From Cytospora piceicola (taxonomy: Eukaryota > Ascomycota > Sordariomycetes > Diaporthales > Cytosporaceae), in assembly GCA_023375675.1 (NCBI GenBank), contig JALQBC010000010.1:496001-560000 (forward strand): a stretch of DNA of 64,000 nt, written 5' to 3'. Below, piece by piece: positions 23,007 through 32,695 of the stretch (its first letter is position 1; every line of letters starts with the position of its first letter). The notes below the pieces were generated by a model. It was not told the DNA's origin, did not search any database, and worked only from the letters and a program-made list of their open reading frames with translations. Position numbers and translations under genes: made by a program.

Positions 23007-24221
23007 TTATCGAACGACAGCGTTCTTCAGGTTCTTGACCGTACACACACCACCAGACTCAGTGATCAACTTGCCCAGACCATCCTTGCCCTCCAGCTCC
23101 TTGACGACGCCAGCGTCGAAGCCGACCTCGAGGGACTCGGTGGTGGTGAACCCGGGCTGGAACGTCTCCCAGACCTTCTTCTTGGGGTTGAGCTGCTTCT
23201 CGGGCTCGCCCCTCCACCCGTCGAAGAAGACCCTCTCGCCGGCCTGGGCGCCCTCGGGGGGGTTGATGAGCTCGACGGGGCCCTTGTGGTCGTCGGCCTC
23301 GCCCTCCTTGAGCCTGGGGCTCGCGGCGAGCACCATGGCCGAGGACTTGATGCCGCGCATCTTGACGGGCTTGAGGTTGCACACCACGACGACCTTGCGG
23401 CCCTGCATCTCCTCGAGGGGGACCAGCCCGTTGAGCCCCGAGCACACCGTCCGCACGACCTGGCCCTCGTGCTCGTCCGTGTCGGGCGTGCCCTTGGGGT
23501 CGCCCATGGCGATGGTCGAGACGAACAGGGAGTCGGCCTCGGGGTGCTTGATGGCCTTGAGGATGTGCCCGACGCGCAGGTCGATCAGGGCCGGGGAGAG
23601 GGGCGCCGCGGGGGCCGGGGGCGGCTTCTGCTGCTTGGGGGCCTTCTCCTTCTTCTCCTTCTTCTTGCCCTGCTGGCCCTGAGCCTGGCCCTCGCCGACG
23701 ACGGCCGCGACGACGGCGTCCTTGACCTCGACGGCCTTCTCCACGGTGCGGTCGACCAGGGTCTTCTGCTCGCCGGTGCCGGCGTCGGCGGCGGCGGCCT
23801 TGGCGGCCTTCTCCTTCTTGAGCCTCTCCTTCTCGGCCTTGGCGTCGACAGGCGGCTTCACGTAGAGCACCTCCTCGGCGTCGACGGCGAGCTTGTCGGC
23901 CTCGGGGACCTCGAGCCCGAAGGCGGGGGAGTTCTGGACGAAGTCGAGGTGGCGGACGATGTTGGGGTGGCCCTTCTCGCCGGTGCGCTCCTCGGCGGAC
24001 CAGCCCTTGACGACGGGGGCCAGGGCGCTGTAGATCTCGACGTCGGCCTTGGAGGGCTTGGTGCCCAGCAGGGTGGTGCGCGAGGCAAGGTGGGTGTTGA
24101 GGGCCTCGAGGATGGACGAGGTCTCGGCGCTGGGGGACTTGAGGCGCTCCGAGGTGGTGAGCCACTGCTGGATCTCGGCGTCCTCGGTGGGCGTGTAGGT
24201 TTGGGAGTTGAGGGCGGCCAT
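23007..24221 (-). CDS. ARC1: Arc1/AIMP1-type tRNA-binding cofactor of aminoacyl-tRNA synthetases
   Basis: 404 aa from the ATG at 24219-24221, which has an excellent context (CACCATGGCC). Residues 1-120 resemble the GST-like N-terminal domain used for synthetase docking. Residues about 125-205 form a Lys/Ala/Glu-rich linker (KEKAAKAAAADA, KKKEKKEKAPKQQK). Residues about 210-404 are the EMAP II-like OB fold that binds tRNA (LRVGHILKAIKHPEADSLFV, VCNLKPVKMRGIKSSAMVLA). In yeast Arc1 joins MetRS and GluRS in the cytosol. The frame stays open 5' of this ATG for 79 more codons, without any AUG, to a stop near 24460, and includes a presequence-like segment (bases 24222-24362; see findings). Strongly GC-biased codon use creates large shadow frames on the other strand. 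Confidence 0.9.
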   Translation of the reverse strand: MAALNSQTYTPTEDAEIQQWLTTSERLKSPSAETSSILEALNTHLASRTTLLGTKPSKADVEIYSALAPVVKGWSAEERTGEKGHPNIVRHLDFVQNSPAFGLEVPEADKLAVDAEEVLYVKPPVDAKAEKERLKKEKAAKAAAADAGTGEQKTLVDRTVEKAVEVKDAVVAAVVGEGQAQGQQGKKKEKKEKAPKQQKPPPAPAAPLSPALIDLRVGHILKAIKHPEADSLFVSTIAMGDPKGTPDTDEHEGQVVRTVCSGLNGLVPLEEMQGRKVVVVCNLKPVKMRGIKSSAMVLAASPRLKEGEADDHKGPVELINPPEGAQAGERVFFDGWRGEPEKQLNPKKKVWETFQPGFTTTESLEVGFDAGVVKELEGKDGLGKLITESGGVCTVKNLKNAVVR

Positions 24222-24987
24222 GGTGAGTATTTTGTTTGTGAATATGGGTGTTGATGAGGAGAACTGGCGGGGGATGGATATGACAGGTACGCTTCGAAGC
24301 GCTTGACGTGCAAGTCGGAGGGAAAACAGCTTGACTGAGTGAATTGAGGACGATAACCTCAACTTTTTCTTTGTGGTGGCTACAGTGTAAGTGTGGTGAT
24401 GGCGGGGTAGATCTGCAGTATTTGGAGTTATGTACTCAAGTATGAGTCGGAGGAGCTCTCAGAGCTGAATTTTCCTAAGAGCTATCGACACCCCTCATGC
24501 CCCCCCGTCTGGCTTTCAACCCACCCTACCTTTTGCCTCTGCACACGCCCCTCCAAACCTTAGGTAAGTTGCTGACTCAGCATCGTCTTTTCAATCAAAG
24601 CGTCACCCGTCGACGCGTTCGGTTCGCGTCGAAGTCAAAAAGTCCATTATGTCATGTATTTTGCATCTCCGTCTTTGCGATTGTCTCCCATTATGACAAT
24701 AGACTCAATTGACCGGCCCCAAACTCTGCTCTGTATACCAGACACCATCATTCCTTCAGGTGCTTCACGTACTTCACAGAGCTTCCAATTTCCCCTGTGA
24801 ATCACGCTTCTTCTTGCCTTCGTCCTCTCTCGGCGCCACACGAGGAAAATCAGACTGTCGCGCCAGTGGCGACTAGTCGTCTTTGTTCTCGTCGCACTCT
24901 CTACTTTTGCCTCGATTTCTTCTTACAGTTCTGCTCTACTCATATTCACTTCAAGAACGTATCTATTTCTCTTGCAACCTTCACAAT
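24222..24987. other. Divergent promoter region, ARC1-like / MUS-30-like
   Basis: About 770 bases between divergent starts. The part next to ARC1 (24222-24362) encodes an in-frame, presequence-like extension on the minus strand. The remainder carries pyrimidine-rich tracts before the MUS-30 start. No other feature seen. Confidence 0.5.
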
Positions 24988-27740
24988 ATGCCTGCATCAG
25001 CGTCCTCCGTTGCCGTCGAAGACGCTTCCCCGGCGCAGCGCGCCGAGAGCAGTCCGCCCTCATCACCTCCTACCGAGGCTACACCACCAATTATGGAAGA
25101 GCCCCTCGTTGAGAAGCGCTTCGAGACTGAAGAGGAGAAGGCGCGAGAGCGCAATTTGTCGGCCGAGCGCAAGCGCAAAGCTTCGCTTCGGCGTAGGAAA
25201 AAGGCGGTCACCCCAGCCGAGCGCGAGAAGAAAGCTCGTGAGTTGGACGATCTTCTGAAGCAAAGCACTGCATTTGCAGATATTTTGACCAAAAAGACCG
25301 AGGTTCTTGGCCGAGTCGGCGTGTCACTTGATGGGAAAGCGCTTGGGGAACACAATCTTCAGATGGCCGAGCAACCCAAGTGCCTCGTTGGTGGTACGCT
25401 TCGTGACTACCAATTGGAAGGCGTGACATGGATGTATGAGGTATGCTTGCAGGGGATGAGTGGCATTTTGGCAGACGAAATGGGCCTAGGTATGTCTCCA
25501 TACCACTCTTTTTGAGCATGAGCTGACCTTATTAGGCAAAACCATCCAGATGATTGGCATCATAGGCCTCTTGCGAGAACAGGAAAACTACCTGGGCCCT
25601 CACATAATCATTGCTCCCCTGAGCACGCTGTCCAACTGGGTGAACGAATTTCGCAAATGGGCGCCCACAATTCCCGTAATCATGTATCATGGCAAACCCA
25701 ACGACCGCAAGGTACTTCGTGATACGAAGCTCTTTCCGAACCTGGACAGGCAGGGCAAGCCGACGAACCAGTTTCCCGTTGTCTGTACATCTTACGAGAT
25801 GGTGATTCAAGACAGCGCACACCTTTCCAGGATCAACTGGGAGTTCATCATTATCGTATGTGCAAACGACATCCTCTAATCCTAGACCATCCCGTGCTAA
25901 TCTCCCCATAGGACGAGGGTCACCGTCTAAAAAATGCAGAATCTCGTCTGTTTCAAGAGATTTGCAAATTTCGCAGTGCGACTCGTTTCTTGATTACCGG
26001 TACGCCTTTGCAAAACAACCTCAAGGAGCTTTGGTCCCTGCTCCATTTTCTCATGCCCCTTATCTTCACGGACTGGGAGGCTTTTGAAACATGGTTCGAC
26101 TTCACAGACCTGGAAGATGAGGAAGGCACGGCCTCGTTCATCAACGATGCTACCAAGCACGACCTTGTCAAGAAGATCCATGCAGTGTTGCAGCCTCTGC
26201 TACTCCGTCGCGTAAAGGCAGAGGTGGCCGAATACCTGCCGCCAAAACGGGAATACGTTCTCTACGCTCCTATGACGAAAGAACAAACAGATCTGTACAA
26301 TGCTATCCTTGACAAGAAAACGGACACTCGCGCGTACTTAGAAAACAAGGTCGTCGAGCGTCTGACCCGCACTACAAACATCCCGAGCAGCTCCGCAAAA
26401 CCCACCCCACGGTCGTCTCGTTCTGCTAGTGCCAAGATCAAGGCCGAGGGAGGACTCGACGGCAATACCGCCCAGAAAGATCTGCCTGCCAACAATGTCT
26501 TTTCTCTACTGATGCGCGGCCGGCCTGCTAAGAGCACAGCCAAGCCAAACGGACAGACCACAAAGCGGAAAGAGACCCCAACCTCCAAGTCACCACTCCC
26601 AAAGGTGGCAAAATCGAGTCGAGACTCTACACCTTCGATGAGCATTCGCGGCCGCAAACGGAAGCAGACGCGGCAGTCTTACAAGTTGGACGAATCTGAT
26701 GATGACAAACTGTCAGATGACGAATTTGAGGAAAAGCTTGCTCAGAAGTTTGCTGATGAGAACAACAAAATCGAAGATGCGGACACCGCTGACTCCACGG
26801 AAGAGGCCGAGAAGGCGGCCACTCTCGAGCTTGCGAAGAAGGAGATCTCTCGGAAGAAACTGGACAACGCGCTGATGCAGTTACGCCTTGTGTGCAATTC
26901 ACCTCACAATTTCTACAACGCCTTTCCGAACGCAGAGGACATCGACGAGAGTATCGTCACTGACTCTGGTAAAATGCTGCTTCTCGATCGCCTACTGCCT
27001 GCACTGTTCGAGAGGGGCCACAAGGTCTTGATTTTCTCCCAATTCTCAACGCAACTGGACATCTTCTGGGACTACTGCGCCGAGCTTCGTGGGTGGAAGA
27101 CCTGCGTAATCAGCGGCAGTGTCTCCCAAAAGGATCGAGAACAGCAGATCGAGGAGTTCAATACCGATCCCGATTGCAGACTGTTCTTGCTCACTACCCG
27201 AGCTGGTGGCCAGGGTATTAACCTAGCCACTGCCGACACAGTGATTCTTTTTGATTCGGATTGGAATCCCCAACAAGACCTGCAAGCTCAGGACAGATGC
27301 CACAGGATCGGTCAGAAGCGCCCGGTCGTTATATACCGGCTTGCCACGAAGGGTACGGTAGAAGAAGACCTCCTTATGAGCGCCGATGCCAAGAGGCGGC
27401 TTGAGAAGCTGGTGATCAAGAAGGGGAGTTTCAGGACCATGGGTCAAAAAAAGGATCTCCAGGAGGACATCGACAAGGAGACCCTTCGCTCACTACTTCT
27501 CAAGGATGGCGAGGTCTTCCAATTTTCAGGAGATAAAGCTGTCCTCGCTGACGCAGACCTCGACACTCTGTGTGACCGGTAAGTTACCATCGTTCCACAT
27601 TCTTGACGAACAACAAGTCTAACTCGACACTCAGGTCCGAAGCTGCATACGCCCGTGCTGCGAAGGGAGCAGGCAACGCAGATGGCTACCGAGTCGTCGA
27701 GACCGGCGCCAATGGCCTTACTGGCACTACCAAGAATTGA
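24988..27740 (+). CDS. mus-30: Lsh/HELLS-family SNF2 chromatin remodeller (Neurospora MUS-30, yeast Irc5)
   Basis: Model: 24988-25489, 25536-25855, 25912-27578, 27635-27740; 864 aa. Residues 1-120 are charged and coiled-coil-like ([19 protein letters not shown]). The SNF2 N-terminal lobe starts near residue 135 ([14 protein letters not shown]); the Walker A DEMGLGKT is split by intron 1; motif II is DEGH (275-278); motif III is [11 protein letters not shown] Ser/Lys/Asp-rich insert separates the lobes. The helicase C lobe (about 640-750) has [16 protein letters not shown] and [15 protein letters not shown], ending with the DRCHRIGQ arginine-finger motif. In Neurospora MUS-30 protects genome stability; relatives DDM1 and HELLS act on heterochromatin and DNA methylation. 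This is of interest in a genome with RIP-silenced DNA, but no direct link is shown here. Confidence 0.92.
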
Positions 27741-29007
27741 AAGCGGCATGATTCATATTTGTGCTTGTCATATTACATCTTTTGTGCTTGCATTGGCTGG
27801 GAGAACAGCACCTTGCGCCGAGCTGAGCCAACTTTTTCTGTGCCTTTCCTTTTTTAATGAATTTGCGAGACGCATCTGTGAGCATCATTCATGTGCGCGG
27901 ACGTTCGTCATGCATTGCGGCATACAGCCAATGTCTGTTGTTTTTGAAAAGTCCTATAGATGCTTTGAATATGGTAGGATCGGATGGATTTTACAAAAGT
28001 CGTGTGAACATTTTCCTTTTCTCGTCATGATACATTCGCAGGTAGCGTGCGATGCTCTCTGTCGCTTTGCCTGTAGGTTAAGGCTTTGGTTGTTGTTCAG
28101 ACTTGAAGTGAACCGTTTCAAATGTAACGTGGCTCGATAAGTTCGAGACTAATGTTCATCCATGTTTATTCAGCCATGTGTTCGTAACCAGTAGCTTGAT
28201 GGCCCCTTGTTTTGGTCTTGATCAGGTGGTGCTGTACTTGCTGTACGGGCAGGAAACCCCTCCGCTGCTTTGATACCGAATATGGATTGTATGATAAGTA
28301 AGCATCACGATAAGCTTGAGAACGCTTCTTGTTGCACAGGATGCATATGGAATATCATTTGACTACAAGATCACCAAAGGCTTCCTGCAGAGGGTGATCA
28401 GCAACTGTGCTGTACAAACAACAAACAAGCGTCTACATGCGCCCTACGCGGCAAACAAGAAGGAGCGCTCACCCATCAGCGTTCCCAGTGACAAGAGTTG
28501 CTGAAAAGCCGACCTTAAGACCGAAGTTGTCGATGTTGTTACGAGGAACCTTGGAAACATGAGGCAGATAAGAGAAAGGAAGGCCAAAGTCGAGGACCCT
28601 GAGCCCTCAGGCCTGTAGCCATCACACCGTTCATCTTCCTGGTTGCCTTGCGCAAGACCAGAATCAAGTCCGAAAGAGGAGATAAAAATACAAATAGGAG
28701 CGATACGAGTAAACACTGTCGTCACTTGGGACGGGGCGCGCAGTTCCAGGGATTGGCGAGCCCATCAAACTGCCCTACTCTGCTGTGGATTTATGGGATG
28801 TCGTCAACTTAAGCTTTGGGTCGCAGGGTGAAGCAGCAGCCCCCGTCCAGGTGTCTACCCTAACCCTGACCCCGGGCCGTTCGCGGTTCCGTCCATACTT
28901 GGATCTCTATGAAACGCGGCCGAGCACACAAGAGCCAGCTGGGCCCGAACCTAGCTACGCACTATCCCTCATCTCAAGAAGCTGAATCCAGAACTACGTT
29001 GATCACC
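27741..29007. other. Intergenic region
   Basis: About 1.27 kb between two plus-strand genes. A telobox-like CCCTAACCCTGACCCC lies at about 28858-28873, upstream of the next gene. No supported coding frame or RNA gene. Confidence 0.5.
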
Positions 29008-29937
29008 ATGGCATCAGGTTGGACATATCTCCTTCCTGACTCCGACTCGGATGGGGAGGGTGATTATGACCCCGTGACCCTACCTGACGGCCGGCTCGCT
29101 TGTTATCGCCACTTGAGCATCACTTGCTACAAGTGTTGTGTCGACTACAGCTTCATGGAGCCCGATAGTGACTTTGAAGGGGAAGATGATGACAGCATTG
29201 GATCCATGATGGATGGCGACGATGATGTTGATCCATCAACAGCCACATTGCCTTCCCCCGGCCCCCAACTGACACGAGGAACTGGTCGCGTGTTTCCTAC
29301 CAGATTCCCCCTCCCCTCGCCGACCTCCACGCCGGACATCACCTTCCCAGGCCAGACAGTTCACGTAGGAGTCACCCGCTTCGTCCACCGGGAAGACCCC
29401 CAGAAGGCCCTGATCTTCACGGATGGCGCGTGCCTGAACAACGGTCAGCCGAACCCGAAGGCCGGCTGGGCCTTTGTCACCGGCCCTAGCGTCCCGGGAG
29501 ATCATGGCAACGGCGCGGCGCGGGTCGTCGCCGGCCGTCTCGAGAACAAGGGCCCCTTTGGCGACGAGGGAGGCCAGACGAGCAACCGCGCCGAGATGCG
29601 AGCCGTCATCGCCGCGCTGCGCTTCCGGAACTGGCCCGGCGAGGGCTTCCAGACATTGGTCATCGCTACTGATTCCGAGTACGTGGTGGATGGGGCTACT
29701 GACTGGGTGAGAGGATGGGTCCGCAACGGCTGGACGACCCGGGCAGGCGGCGCCGTCAAGAACAAAGACCTATGGCAGTGTCTGTTGGGCGAGGTCGAGA
29801 AGTTCCACGACCACGGCATGGAGGTCGAGTTCTGGAGGATCCCGCGGGAGCTGAATACTATTGCCGACGCTGCGGCCAAGACGGCTGCTGGGGAGGACAG
29901 GATTGATTCTTTCAGGGAAATTTTCGGTCTTACGTAG
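29008..29937 (+). CDS. RNase H-fold protein (RNase HI-like domain), 309 aa
   Basis: Single exon. The start at 29008 (ACCATGGCA, strong context) is preferred; an in-frame ATG at 28909 would add 33 residues. The first ~100 residues are acidic with a conserved-looking Cys/His segment (LACYRHLSITCYKCC). The RNase HI domain covers about residues 130-300, with the four acidic active-site positions D139 (FTDGACLNN), E196 (SNRAEMRAV), D222 (ATDSEYVV) and D287 (NTIADAAAK), so it is probably catalytic on RNA:DNA hybrids or a related substrate. It is not associated with retroelement genes and looks like one of the host RNase H-like proteins common in filamentous fungi. Cellular role unknown. Confidence 0.85.
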   Translation: MASGWTYLLPDSDSDGEGDYDPVTLPDGRLACYRHLSITCYKCCVDYSFMEPDSDFEGEDDDSIGSMMDGDDDVDPSTATLPSPGPQLTRGTGRVFPTRFPLPSPTSTPDITFPGQTVHVGVTRFVHREDPQKALIFTDGACLNNGQPNPKAGWAFVTGPSVPGDHGNGAARVVAGRLENKGPFGDEGGQTSNRAEMRAVIAALRFRNWPGEGFQTLVIATDSEYVVDGATDWVRGWVRNGWTTRAGGAVKNKDLWQCLLGEVEKFHDHGMEVEFWRIPRELNTIADAAAKTAAGEDRIDSFREIFGLT

Positions 29938-30788
29938 CTCCTAGGACTGGTCCACGTTTCTGGGTGCTGCGAAGCCTTTATCTAGGTAAATTTGACATCT
30001 GAGGTTGTTGTCGCGGTGGTATGGTAACATCAGCTCGGGAACAGAAATACTAATCTTGTTTGCGAGACATCAATTATATGCGTTTTCTCCTCCGTGAAAT
30101 GTTCCTTTAGTATATATATATAGCCTTGAGTGAGAATCTGGCAGAGCCAGCTCTGTCCCATCGTATACCATCGGATGCAAGGTCACTTAGAATGGAACCT
30201 CCGGTTCCTGGGAAAGGGACTCCGTTCTAGGAATGATTCTAGAGACTTATTATTCCAGATGGTAGCAAACGCAACAAGTGTCGCTACTTCAGGTTCGCTA
30301 TGTGACGTTACTTCTGGGCAGGTCTCCTTGTTCGGCTTAGTCCACGTGACCACCCTCGGAGCCACCACCGTCGGATAACCCTAACAGAAACCCTCCGAAC
30401 GTGGTGGGGATCTGATAGGTGCTAAGCTTTTCAGGTCCTCATTTCTGAGCTTATAGGTACCTAGGTAGTTTGCCCCTGTAAACCCTCAGCTGTTAGCCTC
30501 TAGCTACTAGGCAGCCATCAACTTACCTACCTACCTCACCCTCGAGCTGCGCTTCTAGGAAACTTTTCTCTTTTCCTTTCTTTTCTTTCCACAAACAACC
30601 TCTCTTTCTTCAGACGTCACCAACCTTGTTCAATCAAACAACTTGATCACTTCTGCTGTCTGCGACACTTCATTGGCACTGGCTGTCATCATCAAATCCA
30701 TAATTAATCAAGACTCAAATACTGAGATCGATTCGATCAGATCAACTATTCAATTACCCTACCTTCCATCACACAAACCTCATCCACC
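29938..30788. other. Intergenic region
   Basis: About 850 bases. It contains TACCTAGGTA-like motifs at about 30456-30470 and CTACCTACCT near 30525, then a long pyrimidine tract (30555-30600) typical of a strong fungal promoter for the next gene. Confidence 0.55.
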
Positions 30789-31454
30789 ATGTCTTTCAAC
30801 GCTTCCACCCACAGCTACTACGGTGCCGTGCCCAACCCCCAAAACACCACCCCCGCCCAGTACTACCTGGTGCAGACTCTCGGCCAGGGCGCCCAGGGAG
30901 CCCAGCGTGTGGCTGTGCCCCATCCCCGCCAGCACCTCATCGATCGTGCTGCCAGGCTCCGCAGGCGTCTCCAGGCCCAGTGGGCGCTGGCTGAGGACGC
31001 CAGACGGAGAGCGAACGCTCCCAGACCCCGACCCCTCGGCCGCCAGCACCGAGGCAACACGTGCTACCGCAGAGAGTCGGAGTTCGAGCGCCGGCTGAAG
31101 AAGCAGGGAAGGCTGCTGGATGACAACCTGAAGCGCTACGGCACCTCGGACCCCAAGCAGTTGATCCTCAAGGTAAGTTGATCAAACCAGCCCCGATTCC
31201 TTGACGGCTTTGTGTCGTGGAACTTCCATAAACTGATAGACAATGTTCAAATTCAGGCGGACGTCTTTGTCCTGGGAGACATCCTGCGCGGCTGCAAGGC
31301 CGACCAGCTGCAAGCAATGTATGAGCTCGCCGTCGACCTGGCCAAGGCAAACGAGGACGTGCCCGCCCACACCGCCGGTCTCTTCAACACGCTCATGGGC
31401 AAAGACGTGAACACGCCGCTGGTGGCCCGCACCTTCGAGATCGCCATCCGCTAG
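30789..31454 (+). CDS. Hypothetical basic protein, 193 aa
   Basis: Model: 30789-31172 and 31257-31454; phase-0 intron with GTAAGT and TTCAG. The first half is Gln/Asn-rich then strongly Arg-rich (RAARLRRRLQAQWALAEDAR), predicted helical. The C-terminal 66 residues (ADVFVLGDILRGCKADQLQ... through VARTFEIAIR) look like a small helical domain. The start ACCATGTCT follows a pyrimidine-rich promoter. High codon bias suggests good expression. I do not recognise a family. Confidence 0.7.
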
Positions 31455-32695
31455 GAAGGTCGTCTGAAAGGTAAGCCAACACCCCTCCGGGAATGCTTTG
31501 ACCGAGACTGACACATAGCAACAGCGAGGACAGCAGACAGCCGCTAGGAGGGTGTCAGCTATCCCACGAGAAGGATGCCGTCTGGGATGGAGGAGGTCAC
31601 GGGAGGCTGGGAGAGAACAGTGTTATTACCTGATTATGAACGAATGAATGACCGCGATACCCCATGAAATGTCTACCTACCAGTGAATGCTTGACTGCTT
31701 GACACCAGTGACATTGCTTTCCCTTTCCAGGTGTTTGATTGTCCCTCAAAAGAAGGCAAAGCCCAGCTCCATCATAGATCAGGAGTATAGTTGCCAGGTG
31801 CAAGCCCCAAGCCCCAAGCCCCAAGCAAACAACCTACACTATGACGCGAGGGTGAAACCTGACCTCCAGATCTGGCTTCTTCCACGAAATGCAGTTCCCA
31901 CAAGCCCCGTTCGAATCCTCATATTGCTCACCAACTCCAGGTACGCCAGCTTGACCCTCAGGATATCACCACAGCGGGCTGAGTGGATGGGCGTGAAGAA
32001 AGGAAGGCATGTATGCCCACCGATGATGTCGAATGTCAGCCAATTCCAAGCCGCCGTAACGTTCACGGCATTTTCTCCATTCGAACCAATATTGCCTGGT
32101 CGAACGGGAAGGGAATTGTCATACTTGGGGTGGATTATCTCCCATGATCAAGCGTTGACCAGTTGAAACCAGTCACACTTGCCACACCTCAGACACGGCG
32201 GCCAATTTCGGCCCTGGGTAAACCTTTAGACACTGTCACTGTAGGACGCTCAACCCTGCATATCACAGTAGTGAAAATGTAACCCCCGCAACATTAGCGT
32301 GTTAGAGCGTGCTAGAGCGTGCCTTCCCGCCCTACCCGTCTCAGCGATCCATGGTAGGTACCTGGATACCTGGATACCTGGATACCTGGATACCTGGATA
32401 CCTGGATACCTGGGATAGATCGGTACCTGGCCAGCCGGGGCGAGGTACCTGGGTACGGATGCGGACGTGTATTAGCTTGTGTTCTTTTTTATCCGGCACG
32501 CACGCCGCGGCGCAGGGTAAGACTTTAGTGCGGAAGGTACAGCTCCGATTTTTGAGTGGCAGGCGCGTGCCGAGTTTCAACGTCGGACCCTCGTTTGCAC
32601 ACTGCCAAACTTCCGAGTCCGGGCTACCTTTAAGTAGGCACTACTAATAAGGCTTACCCTCTGGAGCCATTGCTTCCTGCCCCTGGCCTCCCAGC
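31455..32695. other. Intergenic region with short tandem repeats
   Basis: About 1.24 kb. It includes a (CCCCAAG)n run at about 31801-31825 and the 8-bp array at 32359-32413. No supported gene. Confidence 0.55.
32359..32413. repeat. 8-bp tandem repeat (TACCTGGA), nearly 7 copies
   Basis: Six perfect copies and a partial seventh of TACCTGGA, next to a GGTACC palindrome on both sides. It lies about 280 bases before the next start codon. Confidence 0.92.

Noticed and set aside
22854..24254. Large plus-strand frame (466 codons) opposite the Arc1-like gene, and a second minus-strand frame at 23059-24165
   Set aside because: Both are Leu/Gly/Asp/Arg-rich artefacts of strong third-position GC bias; the minus frame at 23007-24221 has the EMAP II-like domain.
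31895..31925. GTTCGAATCC, resembling a tRNA B box
   Set aside because: The flanking bases do not form a T stem, and no A box or acceptor stem is present at the proper distance.
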